From an uncultured Lactobacillus sp. (lineage in GTDB: Bacteria > Bacillota > Bacilli > Lactobacillales > Lactobacillaceae): DNA of 64,000 bases. The notes under the pieces are model-generated. The model searched no databases. It was not told the DNA's origin and saw only the letters and a program-made list of their open reading frames with translations. Of the stretch, positions 9,025 to 16,587 are shown piece by piece. The DNA lies in the NCBI GenBank assembly GCA_910587695.1, contig CAJUNC010000002.1:10966-74965 (forward strand), read 5' to 3'. Within the stretch, counting starts at the first letter, position 1. Each line of letters opens with the position of its first letter. Position numbers and translations under genes: made by a program.

Positions 9025-10280
9025 TGGCAATTGAGACAGCAGATTTTACCCCGATCCTTTTGGGGAGCGATTTTAATGTGTATGGCATGGCGCGTTCATT
9101 TTATGAAATGTTCCATAAACCGGTCAAAGCATTTGCGCAACGAGAATTAGCTCCAACGCGCTTTACAAAGATCGTGGATCTCGAATTGATCGATGGCTTT
9201 GCTGAAGATCCAGTCTGGATCGAAGAGATGTTAAAGATCAAAGAACGTTATCGTGACCATGCAGAACCAGTCATCTTGATCGGCTGTGGCGACGGGTATG
9301 CAGAGCTCATCGTTCGTCATAAAAAAGAATTAGAGGATGTCTTTGTCTGTCCATATATCGATGTTGATATGTTACATCAGTTGAACAACAAGGAAAACTT
9401 TTATAAGGTCTGTGAAAAATATGATCTCCCTTATCCTAAGACTCAAATTATAACCAAGGAAATGCACGATAGCGGTGAAAAGATCGAGCAACCATTTGAC
9501 TATCCAGTAGCTTTAAAACCAGCTAATAGTATTGCGTGGTTAGACGTTAAATTCGAAGGACGTAAAAAGGCCTTTCGGATCCGATCACGTGAAGAATTTG
9601 ACCGGATCGTCGATTTAGCCTACACTAATGGCTATACGGGTGATTTTATCTTACAAGATTTCATCCCAGGTGATGATAGTAACATGCGGGTCTTGAATGC
9701 CTATGTTGATCAAGATCACAAGGTCAAGATGATGTGTTTAGGTCATCCATTATTGGAAGATCCAGCTCCTTCTGCGATCGGTAACTATGTAGCGATCATG
9801 CCAGAATACAACCAAGAGATCTATGATACGATCCAAAAATTCTTAGAAGAGATCAAGTTTACCGGTTATGCTAATTTTGATATGAAATACGATGTGCGTG
9901 ACGGCAAATACAAACTCTTTGAGATCAACTTGCGCCAAGGTCGCAGTAGTTTCTTTGTGACCTTGAATGGTTATAACTTAGCGCAGTGGGTCGTACGCGA
10001 TTACGTGACGGGCGATCTTAAAGATGCAAAAACACTTTACTGCAATGAACATAACGACCATGCTGCTTTATGGTTGGGCGTTCCAGTGAAGACTTTCAAA
10101 AAATATGCACGTGAAAATGAAGCAAAGAAACGTGCTTTAGAGTTGATCAAAGAAAATCGTTATGGAACAACATATGAATATTCTGAAGATATGAATCCTA
10201 AGCGGTGGTTATTGATCAAGTGGATGAACCACAATTATGTAAAGAATTTTGCCCGTTATTTTGCAGAAAATAAAGGATAA
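9024..10280 (+). CDS. ATP-grasp ligase, probable D-aspartate ligase for the cross-bridge
   Basis: A 418-residue ATP-grasp protein (PVALKPANS, FILQDFIPGDDSNMRV, YKLFEINLRQGRSS). Length and motifs fit the Enterococcus faecium D-aspartate ligase (Aslfm) family, which attaches D-Asp to the epsilon-amino group of lysine in the peptidoglycan precursor. The assignment rests largely on context: an aspartate racemase follows after six bases, and a MurE overlaps it upstream by one base. Together they would give Lys-D-Asp (A4alpha) peptidoglycan. A generic carboxylate-amine ligase is the alternative. Confidence 0.82.
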   Translation: MAIETADFTPILLGSDFNVYGMARSFYEMFHKPVKAFAQRELAPTRFTKIVDLELIDGFAEDPVWIEEMLKIKERYRDHAEPVILIGCGDGYAELIVRHKKELEDVFVCPYIDVDMLHQLNNKENFYKVCEKYDLPYPKTQIITKEMHDSGEKIEQPFDYPVALKPANSIAWLDVKFEGRKKAFRIRSREEFDRIVDLAYTNGYTGDFILQDFIPGDDSNMRVLNAYVDQDHKVKMMCLGHPLLEDPAPSAIGNYVAIMPEYNQEIYDTIQKFLEEIKFTGYANFDMKYDVRDGKYKLFEINLRQGRSSFFVTLNGYNLAQWVVRDYVTGDLKDAKTLYCNEHNDHAALWLGVPVKTFKKYARENEAKKRALELIKENRYGTTYEYSEDMNPKRWLLIKWMNHNYVKNFARYFAENKG

Positions 10281-10286
10281 GATACG

Positions 10287-11000
10287 ATGAAAAACTTTTT
10301 TACAATTATCGGCGGTATGGGAACGATGGCGACCGAAAGCTATATCCACCAGTTGAATTTACGCACTAAAGCACATAAAGACCAAGATTATTACAACTAC
10401 ACCTTGGTCAATCATGCGACAGTGCCAGATCGAACGGCATATATTTTGGATAATACTAAGCCCGACCCTTTACCAGAATTGATCGAAGATTTTAAGCAAT
10501 ATGCGACGCTTGGACCAGACTTTTTTACTTTGCCATGTAATACGGCGCACTATTTTTATGATGAGCTTGCTAAAGCTGTCGATGTGCCGATCTTGCATAT
10601 GCCTAAAGAAACAGTCGCTGAGATCAAAAAGCGCTATCCAAAAGCTAAAAAAGTCGGCTTAGTCGCAACTCAAGGCACGATCCGTGATCAGATCTACGAT
10701 AAAGAGATCTTAGCTGCTGGTTATGACTTAGCCAAGCCAAGTCCAGCCGTCCAAAAGATGACCGACGAATTGATCTATGATGATATCAAAGAACAAGACG
10801 TGGTCGATGGTAAATTATTCCATGATCTAGTAGCACAAATGATCCAAGAAACAAGCTGTGATGTGGTGATCTTAGGCTGTACTGAGTTATCACTTGCCCA
10901 AGAACGCGAACCGATCACTGACTTACCACTTGTGGATAGCCAATCTACTTTGGTCGACCGTACGATCGAATGGGCCGATAAGACACAAAAGCAAAAATGA
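10287..11000 (+). CDS. racD: Aspartate racemase
   Basis: A 237-residue cofactor-independent racemase of the Asp/Glu family. The two catalytic cysteines are visible in TLPCNTAHYF (about residue 84) and ILGCTELSLA (about 196), and the N-terminal GGMGTMATESY is the family signature. It interconverts L- and D-aspartate and so supplies the ligase encoded six bases upstream. It is the last gene of the murE-ligase-racD unit and is followed by a strong hairpin. Confidence 0.92.
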   Translation: MKNFFTIIGGMGTMATESYIHQLNLRTKAHKDQDYYNYTLVNHATVPDRTAYILDNTKPDPLPELIEDFKQYATLGPDFFTLPCNTAHYFYDELAKAVDVPILHMPKETVAEIKKRYPKAKKVGLVATQGTIRDQIYDKEILAAGYDLAKPSPAVQKMTDELIYDDIKEQDVVDGKLFHDLVAQMIQETSCDVVILGCTELSLAQEREPITDLPLVDSQSTLVDRTIEWADKTQKQK

Positions 11001-11031
11001 TCAGCGTGAGCCGATGTGGTAAGCGCCATAT

Positions 11032-11090
11032 AAATAACGAGGGCATCACTATGATGTGCATTTTGCATCATAGTGATGCCCTCGTTATTT
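11032..11090. terminator. Perfect 25-bp inverted repeat after racD
   Basis: AAATAACGAGGGCATCACTATGATG is repeated inverted around a nine-base loop. The flanking AAAT/ATTT allows limited T runs on both strands. It isolates racD from the bacteriocin locus. A similar hairpin (ATCATGATG stem, TATCTTG loop) occurs at 28240-28281. Confidence 0.75.
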
Positions 11091-11166
11091 ACTAGGTGTC
11101 AATTTGAACACATGTTTCAGAAGCGTATTTGCTAAAACTTGATCCACTTGCTTTTTAGCATGAAAT

Positions 11167-11196
11167 AACGTTAATTTGGCAAAACGTTACGTTAAA
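11167..11196 (+). promoter_or_regulatory. LytTR-type direct-repeat box upstream of the bacteriocin gene
   Basis: AACGTTAAT (11167-11175) and TACGTTAAA (11188-11196) are separated by exactly 12 bases, so they start 21 bases apart. This is the format of plantaricin-type boxes (TACGTTAAT, N12, TACGTTAAT) bound by LytTR response regulators. A -10-like TAAAAT lies at 11229-11234 with a poor -35, as expected for an activated promoter. The LytTR regulator encoded at 15781-16536 is the obvious candidate to bind here. Confidence 0.75.
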
Positions 11197-11282
11197 AAAT
11201 AATGTCCCTGTGGTAGGGTCAGTTGGGCTAAAATCGACTTATCAGCTGATAGATCAAATAAATATTACAAGAGGTGTTAGTT

Positions 11283-11576
11283 ATGCAATTAGTAGATCAA
11301 AATAAGAAGCGTGTGACAGGTATTTTTTTGGGTACAGTATTGGTGGTAGGTCTTTTCTACTTTGGCAGTTTGATGCTTGATTTTTCACACTTGGCTGTGC
11401 AGTTTGGCATCTCTACCACGGCAGCGGAAAAGATCATTAATATTGCAAGTGGTGCTGGTTCTATTTGGGCGATCATTGCGGTAGTTGGTGGTAGTGCCGG
11501 CTGGGGGGCAGCACTATTAGCAGCTGCTAAAGTTTTGATCAAACGTTATGGAAAAAAGGCAGCTGTTAGTTGGTAA
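11283..11576 (+). CDS. Circular bacteriocin precursor (AS-48/leucocyclicin-like)
   Basis: A 97-residue precursor. The ATG at 11283 is chosen because it follows AGAGGTG (11270-11276) at normal spacing; a GTG at 11274 lies inside that site. A 36-residue hydrophobic leader ends in DFSH, and a predicted 61-residue mature part begins LAVQFGIST and ends GKKAAVSW. Enterocin AS-48 likewise has a leader of about 35 residues ending in H before a mature chain starting with a hydrophobic residue plus xxxFGI. Leucocyclicin Q and lactocyclicin Q are 61 residues and end GKAAAIAW or similar. Head-to-tail linkage of Leu37 to Trp97 is predicted. The mature peptide is cationic at its C-terminal end and otherwise hydrophobic, fitting a membrane-permeabilising helical bundle. 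Confidence 0.9.
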   Translation: MQLVDQNKKRVTGIFLGTVLVVGLFYFGSLMLDFSHLAVQFGISTTAAEKIINIASGAGSIWAIIAVVGGSAGWGAALLAAAKVLIKRYGKKAAVSW

Positions 11577-11589
11577 AGCGTAAATGGTC

Positions 11590-11624
11590 AAAAGCACGCT
11601 TCGTTTATGTAAGTGTGCTTTTTT
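11590..11624 (+). terminator. Attenuating terminator after the bacteriocin gene
   Basis: AAAAGCACGCTT / AAGTGTGCTTTT with a nine-base loop and a T run, between the precursor gene and the next gene of the cluster. It would let the precursor be made in excess over the biogenesis proteins by partial read-through. Confidence 0.7.
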
Positions 11625-11639
11625 AGTGAGGTGTAGGTG

Positions 11640-12758
11640 ATGTTAAGGTCAGTCGTAAAGATGTGGGACGCACGCTATAAAATCGCACATCAAGAATTAT
11701 CATATCTGTATTTTTGTTTGTTGATCCTTTTAGGATGTGGGACGGCGTTTATCGTGACCTTGTTTGAAGAATTTTATGTAAAATGTTTAATTACTGTTAC
11801 TGTCGTGTATTTATTCAGTGGTAACAATTTACAAGTGGGACTCAAGTTGAGTAAGCAGATGCCAGATATATTCAAACAAAACTATCGCATGTATTTTAAA
11901 TATCGCTGGTTGATCCATTTAGCGTTGAATCCACTATTAGTAGCCTATGGTACCTTTATTCTCACGTATAGCGGATGGAGCTTACTTAGCTCAAAGCCAG
12001 CTTTTGTCTTGGAGATATATCTTATCGCTTTAGAATTATTTTTGCTGTTGTTTGCATTTGCCACTACTCTTTTGCGTTATTTGCTAAAACTTGGAGCCTA
12101 CTTATTGCTCGTGGGGGCGATATATCTCGGAGAATTAGGACACTTAAATTTAACTAAGCTGATTTTTTTAGTAGTGCTATTTGTGGCACTATACCTGATA
12201 TTTGATCAGGAAAAACTCGCGCAAAAGAGAGGTAGCCTTTTTGAGACTAGGTATTTGAACCTAAATTATTTAGCGGGGGCGTTACGCTATGAATTAGTGA
12301 CTAAATTGTTCGAAACAGTAGTGTTAGTGCTTTATGGGTGGCTTGCCCTTAAATTTAAATTTAAATTTGAATTTTCGCTCATTCCTTTAGTTGTGACCTT
12401 TGTTTTGTTTGAAAATCTAGTTTATCTTCAAATGATATTTCTAAAAAGTAAGCATTTTAAAGCACGAGCCCTTTTTTTGCAAGGTAGTCAAAAATTGGGT
12501 ACAAGGCTAGTGTATGGTAACTTATTCTATCGTGATCTCTATTATCTCCTGATTTTTTTGGTTACTGTAGGCTGTTCGCTCTATTATGATTTCTTTGATC
12601 TAACTCAAGTTTTATTGGCAACTGTGTATCTTAGCGTGGCATTATTATATTTTACTTACCTTGAAAAAATAGTCAGTGTTACGAAAGAAAAAAGGCCAAA
12701 TTTTTATGAAGAGTATCTAGGGCTTGTTTTGCTGGTTTTATTGGTGGTCGTGAAATGA
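11640..12758 (+). CDS. Large membrane protein of the circular-bacteriocin cluster
   Basis: A 372-residue protein dominated by hydrophobic segments (about ten possible membrane spans), with few charged motifs apart from a basic N-terminus. ATG 11640 follows GAGG at 11628-11631; a GTG three bases earlier is also in frame. Circular-bacteriocin loci nearly always carry one large polytopic protein (AS-48B, CclB, GaaB type) needed for cyclisation or secretion, and this gene holds that position. I see no sequence motif proving the role. It overlaps the next gene by four bases. Confidence 0.7.
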   Translation: MLRSVVKMWDARYKIAHQELSYLYFCLLILLGCGTAFIVTLFEEFYVKCLITVTVVYLFSGNNLQVGLKLSKQMPDIFKQNYRMYFKYRWLIHLALNPLLVAYGTFILTYSGWSLLSSKPAFVLEIYLIALELFLLLFAFATTLLRYLLKLGAYLLLVGAIYLGELGHLNLTKLIFLVVLFVALYLIFDQEKLAQKRGSLFETRYLNLNYLAGALRYELVTKLFETVVLVLYGWLALKFKFKFEFSLIPLVVTFVLFENLVYLQMIFLKSKHFKARALFLQGSQKLGTRLVYGNLFYRDLYYLLIFLVTVGCSLYYDFFDLTQVLLATVYLSVALLYFTYLEKIVSVTKEKRPNFYEEYLGLVLLVLLVVVK

Positions 12759-13251
12759 GATCAAAGTTGACTGAATTGATAAAATTTCAACTAGTTGCCT
12801 TGGGCAGTATAGTATTTCTGATAATAGGCATGTACTATCTCTTTTTTTATAACTTAGATGAACCCCTTATCTCAAAAGTGCCAATTTTAGGGGTCGAACA
12901 TACGATCAGTTTGTTTTTGCATAACATGTGGGTCTATTTTGTGACAGTGGGTTTATTTTTTGTTGCCCCACTGCCGATCTTGTATAACTGGGGAATGTTG
13001 TGTTTTACGATCGCCTACAACATCAGTGCTTTTGGGATCGGGCAGACGCTACGTTTGTTATGGCCTCATGGGATCGTTGAAGTGCCAACTATCTTGTTAT
13101 ATCAGTATTTAGCGCTCAAAATGATGTTTTTGTTATATCGGACCCATAGTTTTTTTTGGTTTTGAGTTTTGTCAGGTACAACTATCGCTGGTATTTATTA
13201 TGTGGCTTATTAGTGCTTTTAGGTGCAATTTTAGAAGGGATGGTCGGATGA
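12755..13251 (+). pseudogene. SpoIIM (DUF95)-family membrane protein with a -1 frameshift in a T8 run
   Basis: As read, the frame from ATG 12755 stops at 13165 after 136 residues. The first 134 residues fit the stage II sporulation protein M family found in circular-bacteriocin clusters: LFLHN near residue 51, a LYNWG segment, and WPHGIVEVP near 108. At TTTTTTTT (13150-13157) the coding potential moves by -1. The new frame continues with about 31 residues (LVLSFVRYNYRWYLLCGLLV and onward), ending in a typical hydrophobic helix followed by LEGMVG. Its stop, TGA at 13249-13251, overlaps the next ATG in the usual coupled manner. The intact protein would be about 165 residues. A lost T, a sequencing error, or programmed slippage all remain possible. 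Confidence 0.75.
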
Positions 13252-13844
13252 TGATCGCATTAAGAGATGTTTCAAAAGAGTTAGGTGAATTTAGTTGTTC
13301 TAAAGTCAATTATGTGTTTGCCAATAGTTTGTATCAACTAAATGGTGAAAATGGGAGTGGTAAATCAGTCTTATTAAAAATAATTGCAGGATTTGATCGA
13401 AAAATTACTGGTAAAGTTGAAAATGATCAGATCAAAAAGCCGATCTTATTTTTGACGGATACAGGGATCGGGCTACCCTATCTAAATGTGCGCGACAATA
13501 TAAATTTAAGCGCCAAAATTTTAGGTGTGGATATCAGTGAAGAGATGTTTTTCCCGCTATTTCAAGCTGATAAATATTTAGAGACTGACTATACTAAGAG
13601 TTCACTGGGAAATCAAAATAAAGTTGGGGCAGCACTTTTATTTTCTGAGACCGAATATGGCTTGATCGTGATCGATGAAACACTAAATGGGATCGATCGC
13701 CAAAGTACTGAGCTTATCCTAGAGCGTCTAGACGAATTGCAGGCTAAACAGCGTTGCCCGATCATCGTTGTTTCACATGCAATAACACTTGAGCACGCAA
13801 AACAGGTCAATATTTACGAGATCATTGGAGGAAAAAAATTATGA
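13248..13844 (+). CDS. ABC transporter ATP-binding protein of the bacteriocin cluster
   Basis: A 198-residue ATPase with Walker A NGENGSGKS, a degenerate signature SLGNQNK in place of LSGGQ, Walker B YGLIVIDE and an H-loop VVSHA. ATG 13248 is chosen because GAAGGGA lies seven bases upstream and because it overlaps the stop of the frameshift-corrected SpoIIM-family gene; the frame extends further upstream but that part is not ABC-like. It would pair with the neighbouring membrane proteins for export of, or immunity to, the circular bacteriocin. The stop overlaps the next ATG by three bases. Confidence 0.85.
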   Translation: MMIALRDVSKELGEFSCSKVNYVFANSLYQLNGENGSGKSVLLKIIAGFDRKITGKVENDQIKKPILFLTDTGIGLPYLNVRDNINLSAKILGVDISEEMFFPLFQADKYLETDYTKSSLGNQNKVGAALLFSETEYGLIVIDETLNGIDRQSTELILERLDELQAKQRCPIIVVSHAITLEHAKQVNIYEIIGGKKL

Positions 13845-14329
13845 GTAAAGCAGAAAAATTACCCTTCGGAACTAAATTAGTCATCTTTTCATTAGTTCCA
13901 CTATCGCAGATCTTACTGTATTTTGCCACGGCTGAGCAACTACAAAATAAAGAGTTGATGACATTAAAGGATAGTCTACATTTGAGTGCGACTCAATTGA
14001 CGGTTTTTCAGATCGTGATCGTTTTGAGTTATTCGCTGATCTCTTTTGGTTTGATGTATTTAGTTGGCAACTTTATTCTCAATTTTTCAAATAAGAAAAA
14101 TAGTGAGGCGTTGTTTATCTCACTTGTCTTGGCGATCGGGATCGCTAATAGTTTAGCACTGATCGTGGTGAATTTATTTGGCATGTTGTTGCCTTGGCTG
14201 CCAGCACTTTGTCAAGTTGTCATTGTGACTTTTAGTTACTATAAACTTTCGGGTAAAGATAAAAGCGGTAGCCTATTTTTATTAGGCTTGATGTTGGTCT
14301 TTAATTTAGGTCCAGTATTATTTTTGTGA
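13841..14329 (+). CDS. Four- to five-span membrane protein, putative immunity/transport partner
   Basis: A 162-residue hydrophobic protein, translationally coupled to the ABC ATPase (ATGA overlap). It ends with a positively charged patch (YYKLSGKDKSGSLFLLG) before a last membrane helix. The same pattern, including EALFxxLV, appears in the protein encoded at 35837-36337, so the two are paralogues. The layout recalls small Yip1-like membrane proteins. In this position it could be the ABC permease half or the immunity factor; the sequence does not decide. Confidence 0.7.
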   Translation: MSKAEKLPFGTKLVIFSLVPLSQILLYFATAEQLQNKELMTLKDSLHLSATQLTVFQIVIVLSYSLISFGLMYLVGNFILNFSNKKNSEALFISLVLAIGIANSLALIVVNLFGMLLPWLPALCQVVIVTFSYYKLSGKDKSGSLFLLGLMLVFNLGPVLFL

Positions 14330-14344
14330 TCAAGCTTAGCATGA

Positions 14345-14350
14345 TATAAT
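14345..14350 (+). promoter_or_regulatory. -10 element of the peptide/kinase/regulator operon
   Basis: A perfect TATAAT preceded by ATGA, 46 bases before the small peptide start. A weak -35 (TTTTTG or TTGTGA) lies upstream. No LytTR-type direct repeat is visible here, so this unit may be expressed at a basal level independent of its own regulator. Confidence 0.5.
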
Positions 14351-14396
14351 GACGGCAAATAGTGTTAGTCAGATCTAGGAAAGGAAATGAGAACTC

Positions 14397-14468
14397 ATGT
14401 TATTATTTGGTACAGTTGTTCCATTGACAAATATCAATTCGTGGCTGATCCGTTTTTGGTATAGATAA
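14397..14468 (+). CDS. 23-residue peptide, candidate signalling pheromone
   Basis: The frame from ATG 14397 encodes MLLFGTVVPL followed by TNINSWLIRFWYR. A ribosome site AGGAAAGG lies at 14377-14384, about 12 bases upstream. The stop TAA (14466-14468) shares its last A with the ATG of the histidine kinase, which has no ribosome site of its own, so kinase translation probably depends on reading this frame. The peptide is hydrophobic and aromatic with a cationic end, and has no double-glycine leader. That would fit a leaderless, possibly formylated signal, or alternatively a mere leader peptide for coupling. An overlapping ATG at 14387 opens a different 25-codon frame that ends earlier and is not coupled. 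Confidence 0.6.
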   Translation: MLLFGTVVPLTNINSWLIRFWYR

Positions 14469-15778
14469 TGGTCGTAGATTTTACAATTGCATTTGGCACT
14501 TATTTGTGGGATTACTTTTTTACTTTGATGATGTTTTTGCTTTTTATCCAAAAAGTCGATCTAAAAAGTATCGGTCTAGTTGGTGTGAGTTCGGCGATCC
14601 TTGCAGGAATAACTAATTTTATTGGACTTGAGATCATGGGTTTTATCGTTCTTTTTGGATGCTTAGTCCTAGCTAGCAAGAAAACTGTTGTAGCTCAAAC
14701 AGCAAAGATCTATCTGCTCATGGCTAGCATTTTGACGATTTTTTTGACCGACCTTGGTGGTGTTTTGGTCTTAACGATCAGGTCGTTATTTGACTTTTCG
14801 GATCTAAGTGTGCTCGCGGGAGCATTTTTGATGTCGTTAGTCTTAAATATTGGTGTTTGTTTGTTGATAGTCCGCTATCGTGATCTGCTTACCGACTTTT
14901 TTGCTGAACCGTTATTTTATAGGATAACTTATCGCGTGGTTTTGATCATCTTTTGGTGCATATGTCTTTTGCACATAGTGACTGATAGCTTGCAGATCAC
15001 GCTACAGATCAGTTTTTGGCTCATTTTGATAACACTTGGAATAGGAAGTTTAGCCGGCTATAGTTACTATGTGACGATCATCAAGTTGAAAAATGAGATG
15101 TTGTTAGAGCAACGATCTAAGCAGGAAAAACTATTCAAGAATTATCTAAGTGAGATCAGTAGTGCTTATCAAGAGATGGCGAATTTCCGCCATGATTACC
15201 GCAATCTTTTGTTGACGCTAAAATTAAAGATCGAAGCGACCGGCGATAAAGAGTTAAATAAATATTTTCAAAATGTGGTCGCATATTCGGAAAATGAATT
15301 GGGCAATGTCTTTGAACATCGACTTTTAGCTCCAGTAACGCGGATAAAAAATACTGCACTTCGCAGTGTGATCGTTGCCAAATTGGTCAAAGCTTCTAAG
15401 CAACAGATCGCAGTAGAACTTGATATTTTAGCTGACGTTGAGCTTTTGCCTAAACTTGAGCTAGTCGTTTCGCGGATCATTTCGATCTTGTTGGATAATG
15501 CGATCGAAGCTAGTGCTACAGTAAAAGCCCCCAAGATCACAGTAGGGCTTGAGGCATATGGTGAAGGTAGCGTGGATATCATTGTCACTAATAGGGTGAC
15601 TACCGATACAATGCAGATAAATAAGTGGTTTTCGCCAGGATATACGACTAAAACAAATGAATTCAAACACGGACGCGGTCTGGGGATCGTCAGGGAATTA
15701 GTCAGCAATAATGAAGCACTTTCGTTGCGGGTGAGTTGTGAAAATAAAAAGGTGAAATTTGTTCTGGGGGTGAGTTGA
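14468..15778 (+). CDS. Sensor histidine kinase, HPK10/AgrC-like
   Basis: A 436-residue kinase. About six membrane segments occupy residues 1-205, the usual peptide-sensing domain. The phosphoacceptor box NFRHDYRN places His at 242, the N box LLDNAIEAS is at 341-349 and the G box GRGLGIV at 402-408. This arrangement, without HAMP and with a GHKL ATPase domain, is typical of peptide-pheromone receptors. It is coupled to the 23-residue peptide upstream and overlaps the LytTR regulator region downstream. Together with the box at 11167-11196 it suggests quorum control of bacteriocin production. Confidence 0.9.
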   Translation: MVVDFTIAFGTYLWDYFFTLMMFLLFIQKVDLKSIGLVGVSSAILAGITNFIGLEIMGFIVLFGCLVLASKKTVVAQTAKIYLLMASILTIFLTDLGGVLVLTIRSLFDFSDLSVLAGAFLMSLVLNIGVCLLIVRYRDLLTDFFAEPLFYRITYRVVLIIFWCICLLHIVTDSLQITLQISFWLILITLGIGSLAGYSYYVTIIKLKNEMLLEQRSKQEKLFKNYLSEISSAYQEMANFRHDYRNLLLTLKLKIEATGDKELNKYFQNVVAYSENELGNVFEHRLLAPVTRIKNTALRSVIVAKLVKASKQQIAVELDILADVELLPKLELVVSRIISILLDNAIEASATVKAPKITVGLEAYGEGSVDIIVTNRVTTDTMQINKWFSPGYTTKTNEFKHGRGLGIVRELVSNNEALSLRVSCENKKVKFVLGVS

Positions 15779-15780
15779 CT

Positions 15781-16536
15781 TTGTTAAAAGTTATCTTGAT
15801 CGATGATGATGTTGTTCAAAGTAAGATGCTGGCAGATACTTTAGAACGCTACCTAAAATTTGAACAGTTAGATGCTATGATCGCTTTGGTGACTACAAGT
15901 CCAGCACAGGTGTTGGAGTATGTAAAAAATGATCCAAGCGCCAGTTATCTTTTTCTCATTGATATCGAACTTAAACCCGGGAAATATTTAGGAATTGAAT
16001 TAGCCAGAAAATTACGGCAACTTTTACCTTATGAAAATATTGTCTTTTTGACCGCACATGCTGAATTTAGTCTGACGGTCCTAGGACATCGGATCAAACC
16101 ATTGGATTATATTGTTAAAAATAGCGACATGGAAGTGATGTTGTGTTCGTTGCGGAAGGATATTTTATTTGCTTTGAAGCAAAATGAGTATGTTACACCA
16201 GAAGGAAAAGAAGTTTTCACTTATAGGCTTGGGCAACGCTATTATAAGATCGACGTTGCCGATATTTTATTTTTTGAATCAATGCCCAATCAAGCCAATA
16301 CCGTTGTTTTGCACGCCAAAAATCAAGTGATCGAGTTCAATGGTTCACTAAAAGCGATCGAAAATAATAAGTTAGCTAATTTTTTTCGGTGTCACAAGAG
16401 TTATCTAATAAATTTAGATAATATTCACACCTTTGATAGAAAACGAGCGCTCGTTTATTTTGATGCTAAAGCAACGATCGGGTGTAAAGTTTCCTTCCGC
16501 AAAGCGCGTGAGTTAGTAAAAATACTAAAAAAGTGA
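15781..16536 (+). CDS. Response regulator with LytTR DNA-binding domain
   Basis: A 251-residue regulator: the receiver domain begins LKVILIDDD, has its phosphoacceptor Asp in FLIDIEL (about residue 60), and is followed by a LytTR domain (YYKIDVADILFFES to SFRKARELVKIL). The TTG at 15781 is chosen because GGGGGTGAG (15766-15774) lies six bases upstream; a TTG at 15775 overlaps the kinase stop but has no spacing. Proteins of this AgrA/PlnC type bind paired direct repeats, as seen upstream of the bacteriocin gene. It is the last gene of the locus. Confidence 0.9.
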   Translation: MLKVILIDDDVVQSKMLADTLERYLKFEQLDAMIALVTTSPAQVLEYVKNDPSASYLFLIDIELKPGKYLGIELARKLRQLLPYENIVFLTAHAEFSLTVLGHRIKPLDYIVKNSDMEVMLCSLRKDILFALKQNEYVTPEGKEVFTYRLGQRYYKIDVADILFFESMPNQANTVVLHAKNQVIEFNGSLKAIENNKLANFFRCHKSYLINLDNIHTFDRKRALVYFDAKATIGCKVSFRKARELVKILKK

Positions 16537-16543
16537 TCATATC

Positions 16544-16587
16544 AAAAAGTCGTTAGACAAGGGGGTAGTCTTGTTTAACGACTTTTT
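16544..16587 (+). terminator. Terminator closing the bacteriocin locus
   Basis: AAAAAGTCGTTA and TAACGACTTTTT frame a second short stem ACAAG/CTTGT around GGGGGTAGT. Strong rho-independent structure. Confidence 0.85.
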
